Of a DNA stretch of 50,237 bases, positions 25,476-32,963 are shown in pieces (position 1 is the stretch's first letter; the number at the start of each line of letters is the position of its first letter). A program made the translations under genes and the position numbers. Under the pieces are notes generated by a model. That model had not been told where the DNA came from, searched no databases, and saw only the letters and a program-made list of their open reading frames with translations. The stretch is from Physcocola sp002396385 (GTDB lineage Bacteria > Bacteroidota > Bacteroidia > Bacteroidales > Paludibacteraceae), in the NCBI GenBank assembly GCA_946535435.1, contig CAMNDM010000026.1, positions 1 through 50,237 on the forward strand, written 5' to 3'.

Positions 25476-26900
25476 TTAAAGCGACTGTAGGAAACGTATA
25501 AGGGCGTCGCGGTCTTCTTTGCCCATTTTGGCGAATATGTTTTTCGAAGCCTCCCCTTCGCCTCCGTGCCACATAATGGCCTCAACAAAGTTGCGTGCGC
25601 GTCCGTCGTGCAGGAAGTAGGTGTGTCCGTTTACCACTTTTTGCAAGCCAACACCCCATAGTGGTGTAGTACGCCATTCGTTGCCCATGGCGAGTCCGCT
25701 TTGGTAATTGTCGTTCAGTCCCACTCCGCATATTTCCGAGCCCATGTCGTGGAGCAGGTAGTCGCTGTACGGGTGTATGGTTTGTCCGCCCAACCATGGC
25801 AGGCGCGTGCCGTTCAGCAGTACGCTGCCTCCGGTGCGGGTGTGCAGGGTGGTAACATGGCACAAGTGGCATTTCGCTTTGTAGAACATTTGTTCGCCGT
25901 GTTTGACCGTGGGGTTGTCCACGTCGCGCCTTGCCGGCACGCCGTTTGCCTGCATGTACAGGTCCACATCTTCCATCTCAGACGTGCTGGCTTCCAATTT
26001 GTCGTACAGCAGTCCCATCATGCTGCCTTGGGCCACCTGCCGTTGTCCGCGGCAAATTTCTTCTGGGTAGCGGCTGTTGGTATACCCCATATCGCTGCTG
26101 AAACCGAGTTCGACGGTAAGGTCGGCGTGTTGGGCCTTGTTCCCGCTCAACCCCAGTTGTCTGATGCCCCGCTCGGTTATGTAGTTGCATCTGCCGCTGA
26201 TGCCGTATTCGGGATAGTTGCTTTTGGCGGCTAACGCTTCTATCTCGTGCGGGTCGAGTGCCATCATCTGCCCCATACCTACGTGCCGGAGGGGTATGCG
26301 AACCGTGCAGAACAGGTCTTCTGGCGCAATGCTGTCGGCATACCAGTCCGTAATGTTGTAGGTAAACCAGCACAGTTCGTACTTCTCTCCGTCGGGAAAT
26401 TTGAATTCTTTGGTGTGCCTGTTTATTTTCACCTTCCCTTCTGCCTCAACTCCGTAAATGCTCTGGTCGTGTATTACGCGTCCGTAGTCCTGGAAGAATT
26501 TGCCGTTTTTTCGGCTGACATAGACCAGCATGCTGCTGAATCCGTATTTCCCGCTGCCTTCCGCGTCAGACCATGCCGAAGGTATGGTCCTTCCCGTCCG
26601 GTTGTGGCAGCTGCCACAACTATATCCGGCATATACGGGCCCTAACCCCTTGTTGTCGGTGGGACCGTCGTCGTAGAGGGTGTTGCCCCGGTTCCAGCGA
26701 GTCTTGTTGTCGCCGCTGAGCCAGTCCGATTCGGTCTCATAGGCAAAGGCAGAACTCGAATAGATGGTCGAGGTGCCGGCCGATAGGGCATAACCGTCGC
26801 GTACTTCCACAAATTCCTCGGTTATTCCTTCTTTGCTGCATGACGCAGAGACCACTGTCAAGCCTAAAAGGAAGAAATAGTCGTGTGCTTTTTGTCTCAT
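25476..26900 (-). CDS. Di-haem DUF1111-family lipoprotein oxidoreductase
   Basis: 474 residues with lipobox Cys21 (VVSASCSKE). Two c-type haem motifs are visible: CGSCH (95-99) in YSCGSCHNRTGRTIP and CHLCH (344-348). Typical DUF1111 (di-haem oxidoreductase, formerly thiol oxidoreductase-like) features include GLGPVYAGYSCGSCH, GRCN, the Gly/Asp-rich DMGSEICGVGLNDN, RTTPLWG and HDGRARNFVEAIMWHGGEG near the C-terminus. In Pseudomonas and other bacteria such proteins are encoded next to imelysin genes, in likely iron uptake loci. The next gene upstream in this operon is indeed an imelysin. It could oxidise or reduce metal at the surface; this is an inference. Confidence 0.88.
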   Translation of the reverse strand: MRQKAHDYFFLLGLTVVSASCSKEGITEEFVEVRDGYALSAGTSTIYSSSAFAYETESDWLSGDNKTRWNRGNTLYDDGPTDNKGLGPVYAGYSCGSCHNRTGRTIPSAWSDAEGSGKYGFSSMLVYVSRKNGKFFQDYGRVIHDQSIYGVEAEGKVKINRHTKEFKFPDGEKYELCWFTYNITDWYADSIAPEDLFCTVRIPLRHVGMGQMMALDPHEIEALAAKSNYPEYGISGRCNYITERGIRQLGLSGNKAQHADLTVELGFSSDMGYTNSRYPEEICRGQRQVAQGSMMGLLYDKLEASTSEMEDVDLYMQANGVPARRDVDNPTVKHGEQMFYKAKCHLCHVTTLHTRTGGSVLLNGTRLPWLGGQTIHPYSDYLLHDMGSEICGVGLNDNYQSGLAMGNEWRTTPLWGVGLQKVVNGHTYFLHDGRARNFVEAIMWHGGEGEASKNIFAKMGKEDRDALIRFLQSL

Positions 26901-26992
26901 TTGTATGCTTTTTTAGTCCTGATTCTTATATACACCAATGGGAAAGGCCGTTTTCCAACAGTCTTTCCCAAAAAGTTTTTTGTTCTTTCCGT

Positions 26993-28195
26993 TTATTTTA
27001 CGGTACGAGCCTTGCCTGCCTTATAGATGAGGTATTCCAAGGTGTGGAAGCCGCGGATGCTCTGTGCTGCGGCAATCTCTTCGCTGTCTTCGTCAAATTC
27101 GCCGCTCCAGTTCAAGCCTTTGAAGTCGCCGTTGTTCAGAATTCCCCTGATGGCTTTCTGGTCAAGCGGCCAGCTGTCCATGTTAGGGTCAATACCCATG
27201 TCGGCTACCGGACCGAACAAGAAGGCCTCGCTCTTTTCCCAGTAGGTACGGCTGGCAACCCACTTCTCGCACAGGGTTTCGAATCCTGCGTTGCTTGGTG
27301 CTTTTGTAAAGTCTACTACACTGTTGTAGAGGTCTTCGTTGGCTTCCTTCAGGCTCTTGTAGGTAGGAACAACCACCTTTTCAACATAATTTTTGTTGAT
27401 GGCCTCGCAGGTCGTTTCTGAGAATTTCGACAGGGCTGGCGTCAAGTCTTTGTCTAGAATGTCCTTCAATTCGGCACAGGCGTCTTGTGCGGCAAGCGCT
27501 TCCGCCGATGCGATGTGGTTGCGGAATGGCTGTGGAATAGCCAAAATCTTGTCAATAGCGTTCTGGATGGCATTCTTAACCTTTTTGTCGAGTTTCTCGT
27601 CTATTTTTGCCAACTGTCCGCTGATGGAGTTGGCTGCCACTTTGCCGTTCAGACTGCCGTAATAGGCGTTTTTAACACTCTCGATGTTGTTACTGTAGTC
27701 GACGCGGCTGTGCCAACTGTACCACGACTCAACGGCATAGAGGGCCTCGGCATATTTGCCAGACTGCCAAAGGTTCAGCGGGTCGCCAATCTTGGCTTCG
27801 CCCACCTCGTTTGCAATGTCTGAGCAACCGGCAACAATCTGCTCGGTAGCGTTCAGGGCCGACGAGAATGTTTCTGTATAGCCGCTTTTACCCGCATTCT
27901 TAAAGGTTTCTGCGTAAGCGTCGCCTTTCTCGTAACTTTCTGTCCAGTCGCTGTAGAGGGTGGCGGCATCGTTCTTCAGATAGTTGGCAACCACCTTCAT
28001 GTAGGCGTTCCAGTTCTTTTTGTTCTTGCTGTTGTATTGCAGTGTGTCGTTGGCGTCAATGCTGCTGATGATGGTGGCGGCATCGAGCCCGTTGGTCTGT
28101 TGGTCGTCGTCATCATCGTCGCACGAGGTCATCATGCCCGATGTCATCGCAACTCCCATTGTCAGTGCGATTGCATACTTGAATCTCTTCTTCAT
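26993..28195 (-). CDS. Imelysin-family (M75) surface lipoprotein
   Basis: 400 residues from ATG 28195 (MKKRFKYAIALTMGVAMTSG); the longer frame to 28243 overlaps the end of the upstream porin gene and is rejected. Cys25 (MMTSC) is followed by six Asp residues, the acidic surface-export signal of Bacteroidota lipoproteins. The GxHxxE signature is present as GFHTLEYL (His384, Glu387), with KAIRGIL and WPLDQKAIRG upstream. Imelysins (ICMP, IrpA, EfeO/EfeM-like) bind iron or other metal and rarely, if ever, act as peptidases. Placed between a porin and a di-haem oxidoreductase, it is the likely metal-binding part of this operon. Confidence 0.9.
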   Translation of the reverse strand: MKKRFKYAIALTMGVAMTSGMMTSCDDDDDDQQTNGLDAATIISSIDANDTLQYNSKNKKNWNAYMKVVANYLKNDAATLYSDWTESYEKGDAYAETFKNAGKSGYTETFSSALNATEQIVAGCSDIANEVGEAKIGDPLNLWQSGKYAEALYAVESWYSWHSRVDYSNNIESVKNAYYGSLNGKVAANSISGQLAKIDEKLDKKVKNAIQNAIDKILAIPQPFRNHIASAEALAAQDACAELKDILDKDLTPALSKFSETTCEAINKNYVEKVVVPTYKSLKEANEDLYNSVVDFTKAPSNAGFETLCEKWVASRTYWEKSEAFLFGPVADMGIDPNMDSWPLDQKAIRGILNNGDFKGLNWSGEFDEDSEEIAAAQSIRGFHTLEYLIYKAGKARTVK

Positions 28196-28224
28196 CTTAT
28201 TTCTGTTTATTAGTTTGATATACG

Positions 28225-29715
28225 TTATTTCTTGCTGAACCATGCGATGTAGGCAACCCCGAGCGAGAAATCGTTTTCCGAGTTGTAGTCGGTCTTCCAG
28301 TCAAATGCGCTGTGGGTGCCTATGTGGCGCGTGGTCCAGTCTCCTTTAATGATAAGGTAGGGCAGGGCATACCAGTTGATGCCGAATGTCCATGCGGCTA
28401 CCTGGCACCGTGGATCTTCCACTTCCCCTATCCACCCGTCGTCTAGTTTCTCTTGCGGATTGTAGTACTCGTAGCGGGCGAACGGATAAATTTTCAGGGG
28501 TTTCGGCGTGCGGAACAGGTTCCCTACGTTGAAGCCAACCTCTCCGCCGTAACTCACCGCATATTTGGCGACAGGTGTATTCCCGCCATAGGCGGCGCTT
28601 GTGCGTCCCAATGTCGAGCGGGTGAGTTTGACCGTATTGCCAATGCTGCCGTGCACGGCGTTTGCCCTGACGGTTACCCAACGGTTTATGTATTGCACAT
28701 CGCCGCTGAAAATGTGTACGGGTACTTTGAAGGTGCTGTAATAGTGGGGGAAGTTGGAGTTCTTTCCGGCGTTGTCGCACCAATAGAAACTGCCTCCCAG
28801 CCTTAAACCCGGAACTCCCTCATAATTGAGGCGCCCGACAAGAGCCGGACTTGAGAACACGTCTTGCTCGAAAAGCCCTTGTTTGGCTCCGCCCAGAAAC
28901 TTGTACTTGTCGAAACCGTCTACGGTCAGTCCGTTCACCAGTTGCGCACAGTAGCTGAATGTGCTGTACCGGTGTCCGAGTGTCCCGTAGAATTCGATAC
29001 CGGTTTCGTGCCAGGTCGACGGCAGTATGTAGGTTTCTCCTTCCGGACGGCTTGTGCCGAAAAAGAAGACGGGCTCGTGTTGGGCATTTGTAATGCCGAC
29101 CGGTAGAACAATGTGACCCATCCTCAAGTTTAACTGGCGAAGGAAGGGAATAGTGATATGGAATTGTTCCAAGGCCACTTCGCCGCCTTTTTCCCATTCA
29201 CTTTCCAACTCTCCGTTTTCTGCGCCTGAGCCGGTTTCCTGCTCCCATTCGGTGCCCACGCCGCCAGCCTCAAACTCAATTTCGGCTCCGAGTTGGAACC
29301 AACGGCTGAATTTGTAGTCACCGCCCAGTGTGAAGCGGGGTATTGATATTTCCGAGCGGTCCATTCTGTACGTGCCTGTTCCCCCCCAGCGGTTGTAGCT
29401 GTAGTCTTTGTGGCGTACCAGCATTTCACCATAGCTGCCGATGCGGTATTTCTTGAACGAGGGGTCGCCGTCGTAGTGGGCTTTTTCCGCCCTCGATTCC
29501 TGTTCTTCCTCTTGATTGTTGGTGGCCTCTTCGGTTATTCTTACCTCTTTGACTATCACCACCGTGTCCTTCTCTTTCGTTTGAAAAGTATTTTGGGCAC
29601 TTTCCAAACGCTCAATCCGTTTCAACAGCGAATCGTATGCCTGTTGCGGCTCTTGTGCTGTTGCGTACACTGCCCCTAAACATAGCAGTGCCATTGTGTT
29701 TATTGTATTTTTCAT
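28225..29715 (-). CDS. OprP-like outer membrane porin, first gene of cluster
   Basis: 496 residues. Signal peptide MKNTINTMALLCLGAVYATAQ, then a coiled segment (YDSLLKRIERLESAQN) like that of the second porin at 24064, then a beta-barrel: YRIGSYGEMLVRHKDYSY, ISIPRFTLGGDYKFSRWFQLGAEIEFE, LRMGHIVLPVGITN and a C-terminal FSLGVAYIAWF strand. The two porins share the same N-terminal plan (YDSLLKRIERLE versus YEALLKRIGEME) and probably arose from one family, with diverged barrels. It is first in the operon, 29 bases before the imelysin ATG; substrate unproven. Confidence 0.82.
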   Translation of the reverse strand: MKNTINTMALLCLGAVYATAQEPQQAYDSLLKRIERLESAQNTFQTKEKDTVVIVKEVRITEEATNNQEEEQESRAEKAHYDGDPSFKKYRIGSYGEMLVRHKDYSYNRWGGTGTYRMDRSEISIPRFTLGGDYKFSRWFQLGAEIEFEAGGVGTEWEQETGSGAENGELESEWEKGGEVALEQFHITIPFLRQLNLRMGHIVLPVGITNAQHEPVFFFGTSRPEGETYILPSTWHETGIEFYGTLGHRYSTFSYCAQLVNGLTVDGFDKYKFLGGAKQGLFEQDVFSSPALVGRLNYEGVPGLRLGGSFYWCDNAGKNSNFPHYYSTFKVPVHIFSGDVQYINRWVTVRANAVHGSIGNTVKLTRSTLGRTSAAYGGNTPVAKYAVSYGGEVGFNVGNLFRTPKPLKIYPFARYEYYNPQEKLDDGWIGEVEDPRCQVAAWTFGINWYALPYLIIKGDWTTRHIGTHSAFDWKTDYNSENDFSLGVAYIAWFSKK

Positions 29716-29745
29716 CTCTCTTCTTTATCCTGTATCTTAATCACG

Positions 29746-29753
29746 CAAAATTA
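29746..29753 (-). promoter_or_regulatory. -7 element of the porin-imelysin operon
   Basis: Reads TAATTTTG on the minus strand (TAnnTTTG), placing a start site about 25 bases before the porin ATG. A consensus DnaA box (TTATCCACA, minus strand, 29760-29768) lies in the region where the -33/-7 spacer would be. Confidence 0.5.
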
Positions 29754-29807
29754 GGTAGCTGTGGATAACTGAAAAATCCTAAAAAATGATGATTTGTCGG
29801 TGGTGCT

Positions 29808-29825
29808 ATCACCATTTTTGGTGAT
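29808..29825. repeat. Perfect 7-bp palindrome between divergent genes
   Basis: ATCACCA, TTTT, TGGTGAT. It lies between the porin operon promoter and the deformylase gene and could be an operator or a small hairpin. Confidence 0.45.
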
Positions 29826-29872
29826 GGCTGTTTGTTGCTGGGTGTTGGGAGCCTGTTCTGAAAATTCTTTTG

Positions 29873-29880
29873 TAACTTTA
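29873..29880 (+). promoter_or_regulatory. -7-like element before the deformylase gene
   Basis: TAACTTTA, one base from TAnnTTTG. It overlaps the upstream in-frame ATG at 29880, so initiation at that ATG is unlikely and the ATG at 29901 is favoured. Confidence 0.4.
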
Positions 29881-29900
29881 TGCCGCTAAATAATCGGACC

Positions 29901-30311
29901 ATGGTACAAGAACTGAATCACGACCTTGCTTTCCTCTCTCAGAAAGCAGAACGCGCTACTGAAAACGACGAGCAGGTTATTGACGACCTGCTCGACACGT
30001 TGCGGACCCACCTCGACAGCTGTGTGGGTATGGCGGCTAATATGATTGGTGTAAACAAGAGTATAATAGTTTTCTGTAAGGGCAAGAAACAGTTGGCTAT
30101 GGTTAACCCTGTCATTGTGAAGAAGGTGGGGCCGTATTTTGCCGAGGAAACCTGCCTGTCGGTGCCCGGCTCCAAGAAAACGGTGCGTTACAACGAAATT
30201 GAGGTGGTGTATTTGGACCGGGATTTTGTTCGTAAACGTGAGAAGTTCTCGGGCTTTACCGCCCAAATCATACAGCACGAAATTGATCATACCAATGGTA
30301 TACTTATATAA
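29901..30311 (+). CDS. Divergent peptide deformylase
   Basis: 136 residues from the ATG at 29901. Peptide deformylase removes the formyl group from new proteins. Motif 2 is EETCLS (zinc ligand Cys85) and motif 3 is QHEIDHTNG (His126, His130, catalytic Glu127). In motif 1, usual GxGxAAxQ, the sequence is GMAANMIG (43-50): the catalytic glutamine position is Met48. This variant is common in a second, PDF-like family of Firmicutes and Bacteroidota, from memory; its activity is uncertain. It is nine bases before a NimA-like gene and shares its transcript. Confidence 0.85.
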   Translation: MVQELNHDLAFLSQKAERATENDEQVIDDLLDTLRTHLDSCVGMAANMIGVNKSIIVFCKGKKQLAMVNPVIVKKVGPYFAEETCLSVPGSKKTVRYNEIEVVYLDRDFVRKREKFSGFTAQIIQHEIDHTNGILI

Positions 30312-30319
30312 TTAAGGCA

Positions 30320-30835
30320 ATGAGAAAGAAAAGTCGGGAGATGGATGCCTCTTTTGCGCTTGAGGTGTTTGCTAAAGCTCCTTTTGTTACGGTTTGTTTT
30401 TCCAAACCCGATGGAACTCCTTATGGGGTGCCCCTGAACCTGGTGGCGACCGACGATAAGACGTTCTACTTCCATTGTGCGCCCGATGGCGACAAGTTAG
30501 ATTGCATTGCGGCTAATCCGGTTGTTCACTTGTCCGCAGTTTCACGCTGTAAGCCTACTGTCGGACCTAAGGACGGCAGTTTCACTTTGGAATACCGTTC
30601 GGCTATGGCCGTTGGGAAAGCGGAAATGGTGACTGACGTTGCCGAGAAGGTTGAGGCGTTGCGAGCTATCTGTGTGCGTTTCCTGCCTCAGCATATGGAT
30701 GCTTTCGAGGATTCTGTGGCCCGTAGTAACGGTCGGACGGCTGTTGTCCGCATCACTCTTATTGAACCACCAACTGGAAAGCGAAAGGAATATGATAGAA
30801 ATGGTGAGGAGATGAAGTGGGGCAGAATGGAATAG
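30320..30835 (+). CDS. NimA-like pyridoxamine 5'-phosphate oxidase-fold protein
   Basis: 171 residues. The N-terminal FAKAPFVTVCFSKPDGTPYGVPLNL followed by FYFHCAPDGDKLDCIAANPVVHLSAV is the FMN-binding split-barrel pattern of the Pyridox_ox_2/NimA family. Members bind FMN or F420 and act on flavin-dependent reductions; some Bacteroides Nim proteins give 5-nitroimidazole resistance, but this name cannot be assigned without alignment. Coupled to the deformylase gene by a nine-base gap. Confidence 0.85.
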   Translation: MRKKSREMDASFALEVFAKAPFVTVCFSKPDGTPYGVPLNLVATDDKTFYFHCAPDGDKLDCIAANPVVHLSAVSRCKPTVGPKDGSFTLEYRSAMAVGKAEMVTDVAEKVEALRAICVRFLPQHMDAFEDSVARSNGRTAVVRITLIEPPTGKRKEYDRNGEEMKWGRME

Positions 30836-30927
30836 GTATTTTTGACGTGCAAAGCAATGGTGGACTTACGTTTATGCGTTTTTGACTATTTTTTTTAGTT
30901 GAACGTACGAAAGTGTGTGGATTTTTA

Positions 30928-30935
30928 TATATTTG
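30928..30935 (+). promoter_or_regulatory. -7-like element before the lipoprotein gene
   Basis: TATATTTG fits TAnnTTTG; no good -33 at 20 bases (a TTG lies 26 bases upstream). The ATG is 60 bases downstream. Confidence 0.4.
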
Positions 30936-30995
30936 TGCAAATTCTTGAAATAGATAAATTATCAAATTGTTTTACTTAATTAAAATTAAAAAGAA

Positions 30996-31520
30996 ATGAA
31001 AATGAATCTAATGAAACTTGCCTTTCTATCGACGGCTGTTTGTTTCTCAGGTATGTTTATGGGTGCTTGTGACTCTGAAGAAGATGACCTAAAGATTGTT
31101 GATTGGTCTCCAGTTGGTATTTGTATTTCGGTGCATGATGCCCAGGGAAATGACTTGTTAGACTCTACTGATGTTGAGCGTTATATTGCAAGTGGCGTTA
31201 CTGCTACCTTCCAGGGTAAGACTTATGCGCTGAATGGCGGAATTCCAAAGGAAAATGCCAAGAAAAGTTCTCTAAAGGCTTTGCCTGCTGTTTTTGAGGG
31301 TTTAAGCATCAAAAATATTTCTGGCAAGAACATGCTTTACTTTGGCGAACTTAATGGTGATGCCGATATGCACGAAAATCTCACTATTACTTGGAAAGAT
31401 GGCTCTAAGGATGTTATTACCTACCATTGCTCTGACCATAATGAAGAATTAATGAACTGCAACCGGTGGTACAAGTTAAACGGAGTGTTGACAAATAACC
31501 CGATTGAAATTGTCAAGTAA
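30996..31520 (+). CDS. Small Bacteroidales lipoprotein, unknown
   Basis: 174 residues. Signal peptide with lipobox Cys25 (FMGACDSEEDD); the acidic tail after the cysteine suggests surface export. The mature part, DWSPVGICISVHDAQGNDLLD and later LYFGELNGDADMHENLTITWKDGSKDVITYHC, looks like a beta-sandwich. Similar small lipoproteins are common in gut Bacteroidales. No function known. A hairpin at 31565 follows, then the palindrome array. Confidence 0.75.
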   Translation: MKMNLMKLAFLSTAVCFSGMFMGACDSEEDDLKIVDWSPVGICISVHDAQGNDLLDSTDVERYIASGVTATFQGKTYALNGGIPKENAKKSSLKALPAVFEGLSIKNISGKNMLYFGELNGDADMHENLTITWKDGSKDVITYHCSDHNEELMNCNRWYKLNGVLTNNPIEIVK

Positions 31521-31564
31521 TTCTCTTTTATAACAAGTTGTAGCGGTCTGCTAAAAACAAAAAT

Positions 31565-31598
31565 AAACGGGTTCCGATTTGTTTGTCGGTACCCGTTT
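31565..31598 (+). terminator. Hairpin after the lipoprotein gene
   Basis: AAACGGGT (31565-31572) and ACCCGTTT (31591-31598) with inner CCGA/TCGG around an 8-base loop. Strong stem but no T-run immediately after; probably a terminator. Confidence 0.6.
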
Positions 31599-31659
31599 GT
31601 CCGTAAATAAAGGAATAATTCTAAACTTGGCAGTTTAAGGTCAAGTCCCCTTAGAATTT

Positions 31660-32528
31660 AATAAAACCCCTAAAACACGTAAAACAAGCCAACTGTGTTG
31701 GCAGCAAGTTTTAGCTGTTTTCATCGTTTTATTCCCATAAATAGAAAGCGTGGGTTAAAGAATTATGCCACCCATTCGTGACAATTTAAATAAAACCCCT
31801 AAAACACGTAAAACAAGCCAACTGTGTTGGCAGTAAGTTTTAGATGTTTTCATTGTTTTATTCCCATAAGTTGAAAGCGAGTGTAAAGGCCTAATATGCC
31901 TCCCATTCGTGTCAATTTAAATAAAACCCCTAAAACACGTAAAACAAGCCAACTGTGTTGGCAGTAAGTTTTAGATGTTTTCATTGTTTTATTCCCATAC
32001 CTCGAAAGCGTGGGTTAAAGAATTATGCCTCCCAGTCGTGACAATTTAAATAAAACCCCTAAAACACGTAAAACAAGCCAACTGTGTTGGCAGTAAGTTT
32101 TAGATGCTTTCATTGTTTTATTCCCATAAATAGAAAGTGTGGGTTAAAGAATTATGCCTCCCATTCGTGACAATTTAAATAAAACCCCTAAAACAAGTAA
32201 AACCGGCCAACTGTGTTGGCAGCAAGTTTTAGATGTTTTCATTTTATTCCCAATAAATAGAAAGTGTGGGTTAAAGAATTATGCCACCCATTCGTGTCAA
32301 TTTAAATAAAACCCCTAAAACACGTAAAACAAGCCAACTGTGTTGGCAGCAAGTTTTAGCTGTTTTCATCGTTTTATTCCCATAAATAGAAAGCGTGGGT
32401 TAAAGAATTATGCCACCCATTCGTGTCAATTTAAATAAAACCCCTAAAACAAGGAAAACAAGCCAACTGTGTTGGCAGTAAGTTTTAGGAGTTTTCATTG
32501 TTTTATTCCCATAAATAGAAAGTGTGGG
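31660..32528. repeat. Seven tandem ~129-bp nested-palindrome repeats
   Basis: Units begin at 31660, 31789, 31920, 32049, 32178, 32305 and 32434 (period 127-131, mostly 129). In unit 1 AATAAAAC (31660-31667) pairs with GTTTTATT (31726-31733), CTAAAAC (31670-31676) pairs with GTTTTAG (31708-31714), and GCCAAC (31688-31693) pairs with GTTGGC (31697-31702). The remaining part of each unit is also conserved (CCCATA...AAAGCGTGGGTTAAAGAATTATGCC, then CATTCGTG). No open frame spans the array. It lies between a lipoprotein gene and the promoter of the giant cargo operon. It is not CRISPR because the whole unit is conserved, with no unique spacers. Confidence 0.9.
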
Positions 32529-32554
32529 GAGTGTGGCGCATACTTTACCGTTAT

Positions 32555-32662
32555 CGTCTTCCAGACGTCAATGTCGCACCCGTCTGGAAGACGGTATCTT
32601 AATAACCGGGGGCAACGCCCTCGGATAGGGAGGCCCTCGTCCACTCCCTGCCTGGAAGGCAG
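32555..32662. repeat. Group of short hairpins with related sequence
   Basis: CGTCTTCCAGACG (32555-32567) and CGTCTGGAAGACG (32581-32593) are reverse complements of each other and each is a hairpin itself. CCGGGGGC/GCCCTCGG follows at 32606-32624 (loop AAC, one G-T). CTGCCTGGAAGGCAG (32648-32662) shares the core CTGGAAG with different but still paired arms. The open frame 32469-32741 across these is probably not real. Confidence 0.75.
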
Positions 32663-32792
32663 TACCTTGTCAACCTTCCTCAAGAGCGGAAGACACCGAA
32701 AAATGTATATGTGCCACGAACTGGATGTGAATAATCTATGATACTGATAATCAAAAGAAAAAACAAAAAACGCATATTGTTTTCTTAGAAAG
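32663..32792. other. Gene-free sequence between hairpin group and promoter
   Basis: AT-rich. Nothing further recognised here. Confidence 0.4.
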
Positions 32793-32824
32793 TTTGGAAA
32801 AAATTAGGAGTTGTATTAAATTTG
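32793..32824 (+). promoter_or_regulatory. Promoter of the giant-cargo operon
   Basis: TTTG (32793-32796), exactly 20 bases, then TAAATTTG (32817-32824): the best match to the Bacteroidota housekeeping promoter (TTTG-N19..21-TAnnTTTG) in the window. Transcription would start near 32831, giving a leader of about 130 nt. Confidence 0.7.
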
Positions 32825-32940
32825 CGCTGTAGTTATGTGTTTTGTAAAAACATTTTGCCTATTTTTATAAAAGACGTATATCAGTAATATGAAAATTGCA
32901 TCTGTTTTTGCATTCCATATTTTTATAAAAATTTAATGCA

Positions 32941-32954
32941 GGGAAAAATTTCCC
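32941..32954 (+). promoter_or_regulatory. Palindrome just before the giant cargo start codon
   Basis: GGGAAAAATTTCCC (6-bp arms, 2-base centre) ends nine bases before the ATG at 32964. It could be an operator or a hairpin that hides the translation start. Confidence 0.45.
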
Positions 32955-32963
32955 ACACTGTTT

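Noticed and set aside
26901..26992. Terminator between imelysin and DUF1111 genes
   Set aside because: TGGGAAAG/CTTTCCCA pairs but no T-run follows on the minus strand.
29760..29768. Replication origin from a DnaA box
   Set aside because: Only one box was noticed, with no AT-rich unwinding element cluster and no dnaA/dnaN nearby.
31660..32528. CRISPR array
   Set aside because: Units are 129 bp and conserved along their whole length; there are no unique spacers and no cas genes.
32469..32741. 90-residue plus-strand open frame over the hairpin group
   Set aside because: It runs through the last repeat unit and palindromes, has no recognisable domain, and its codons reflect the hairpin sequence.
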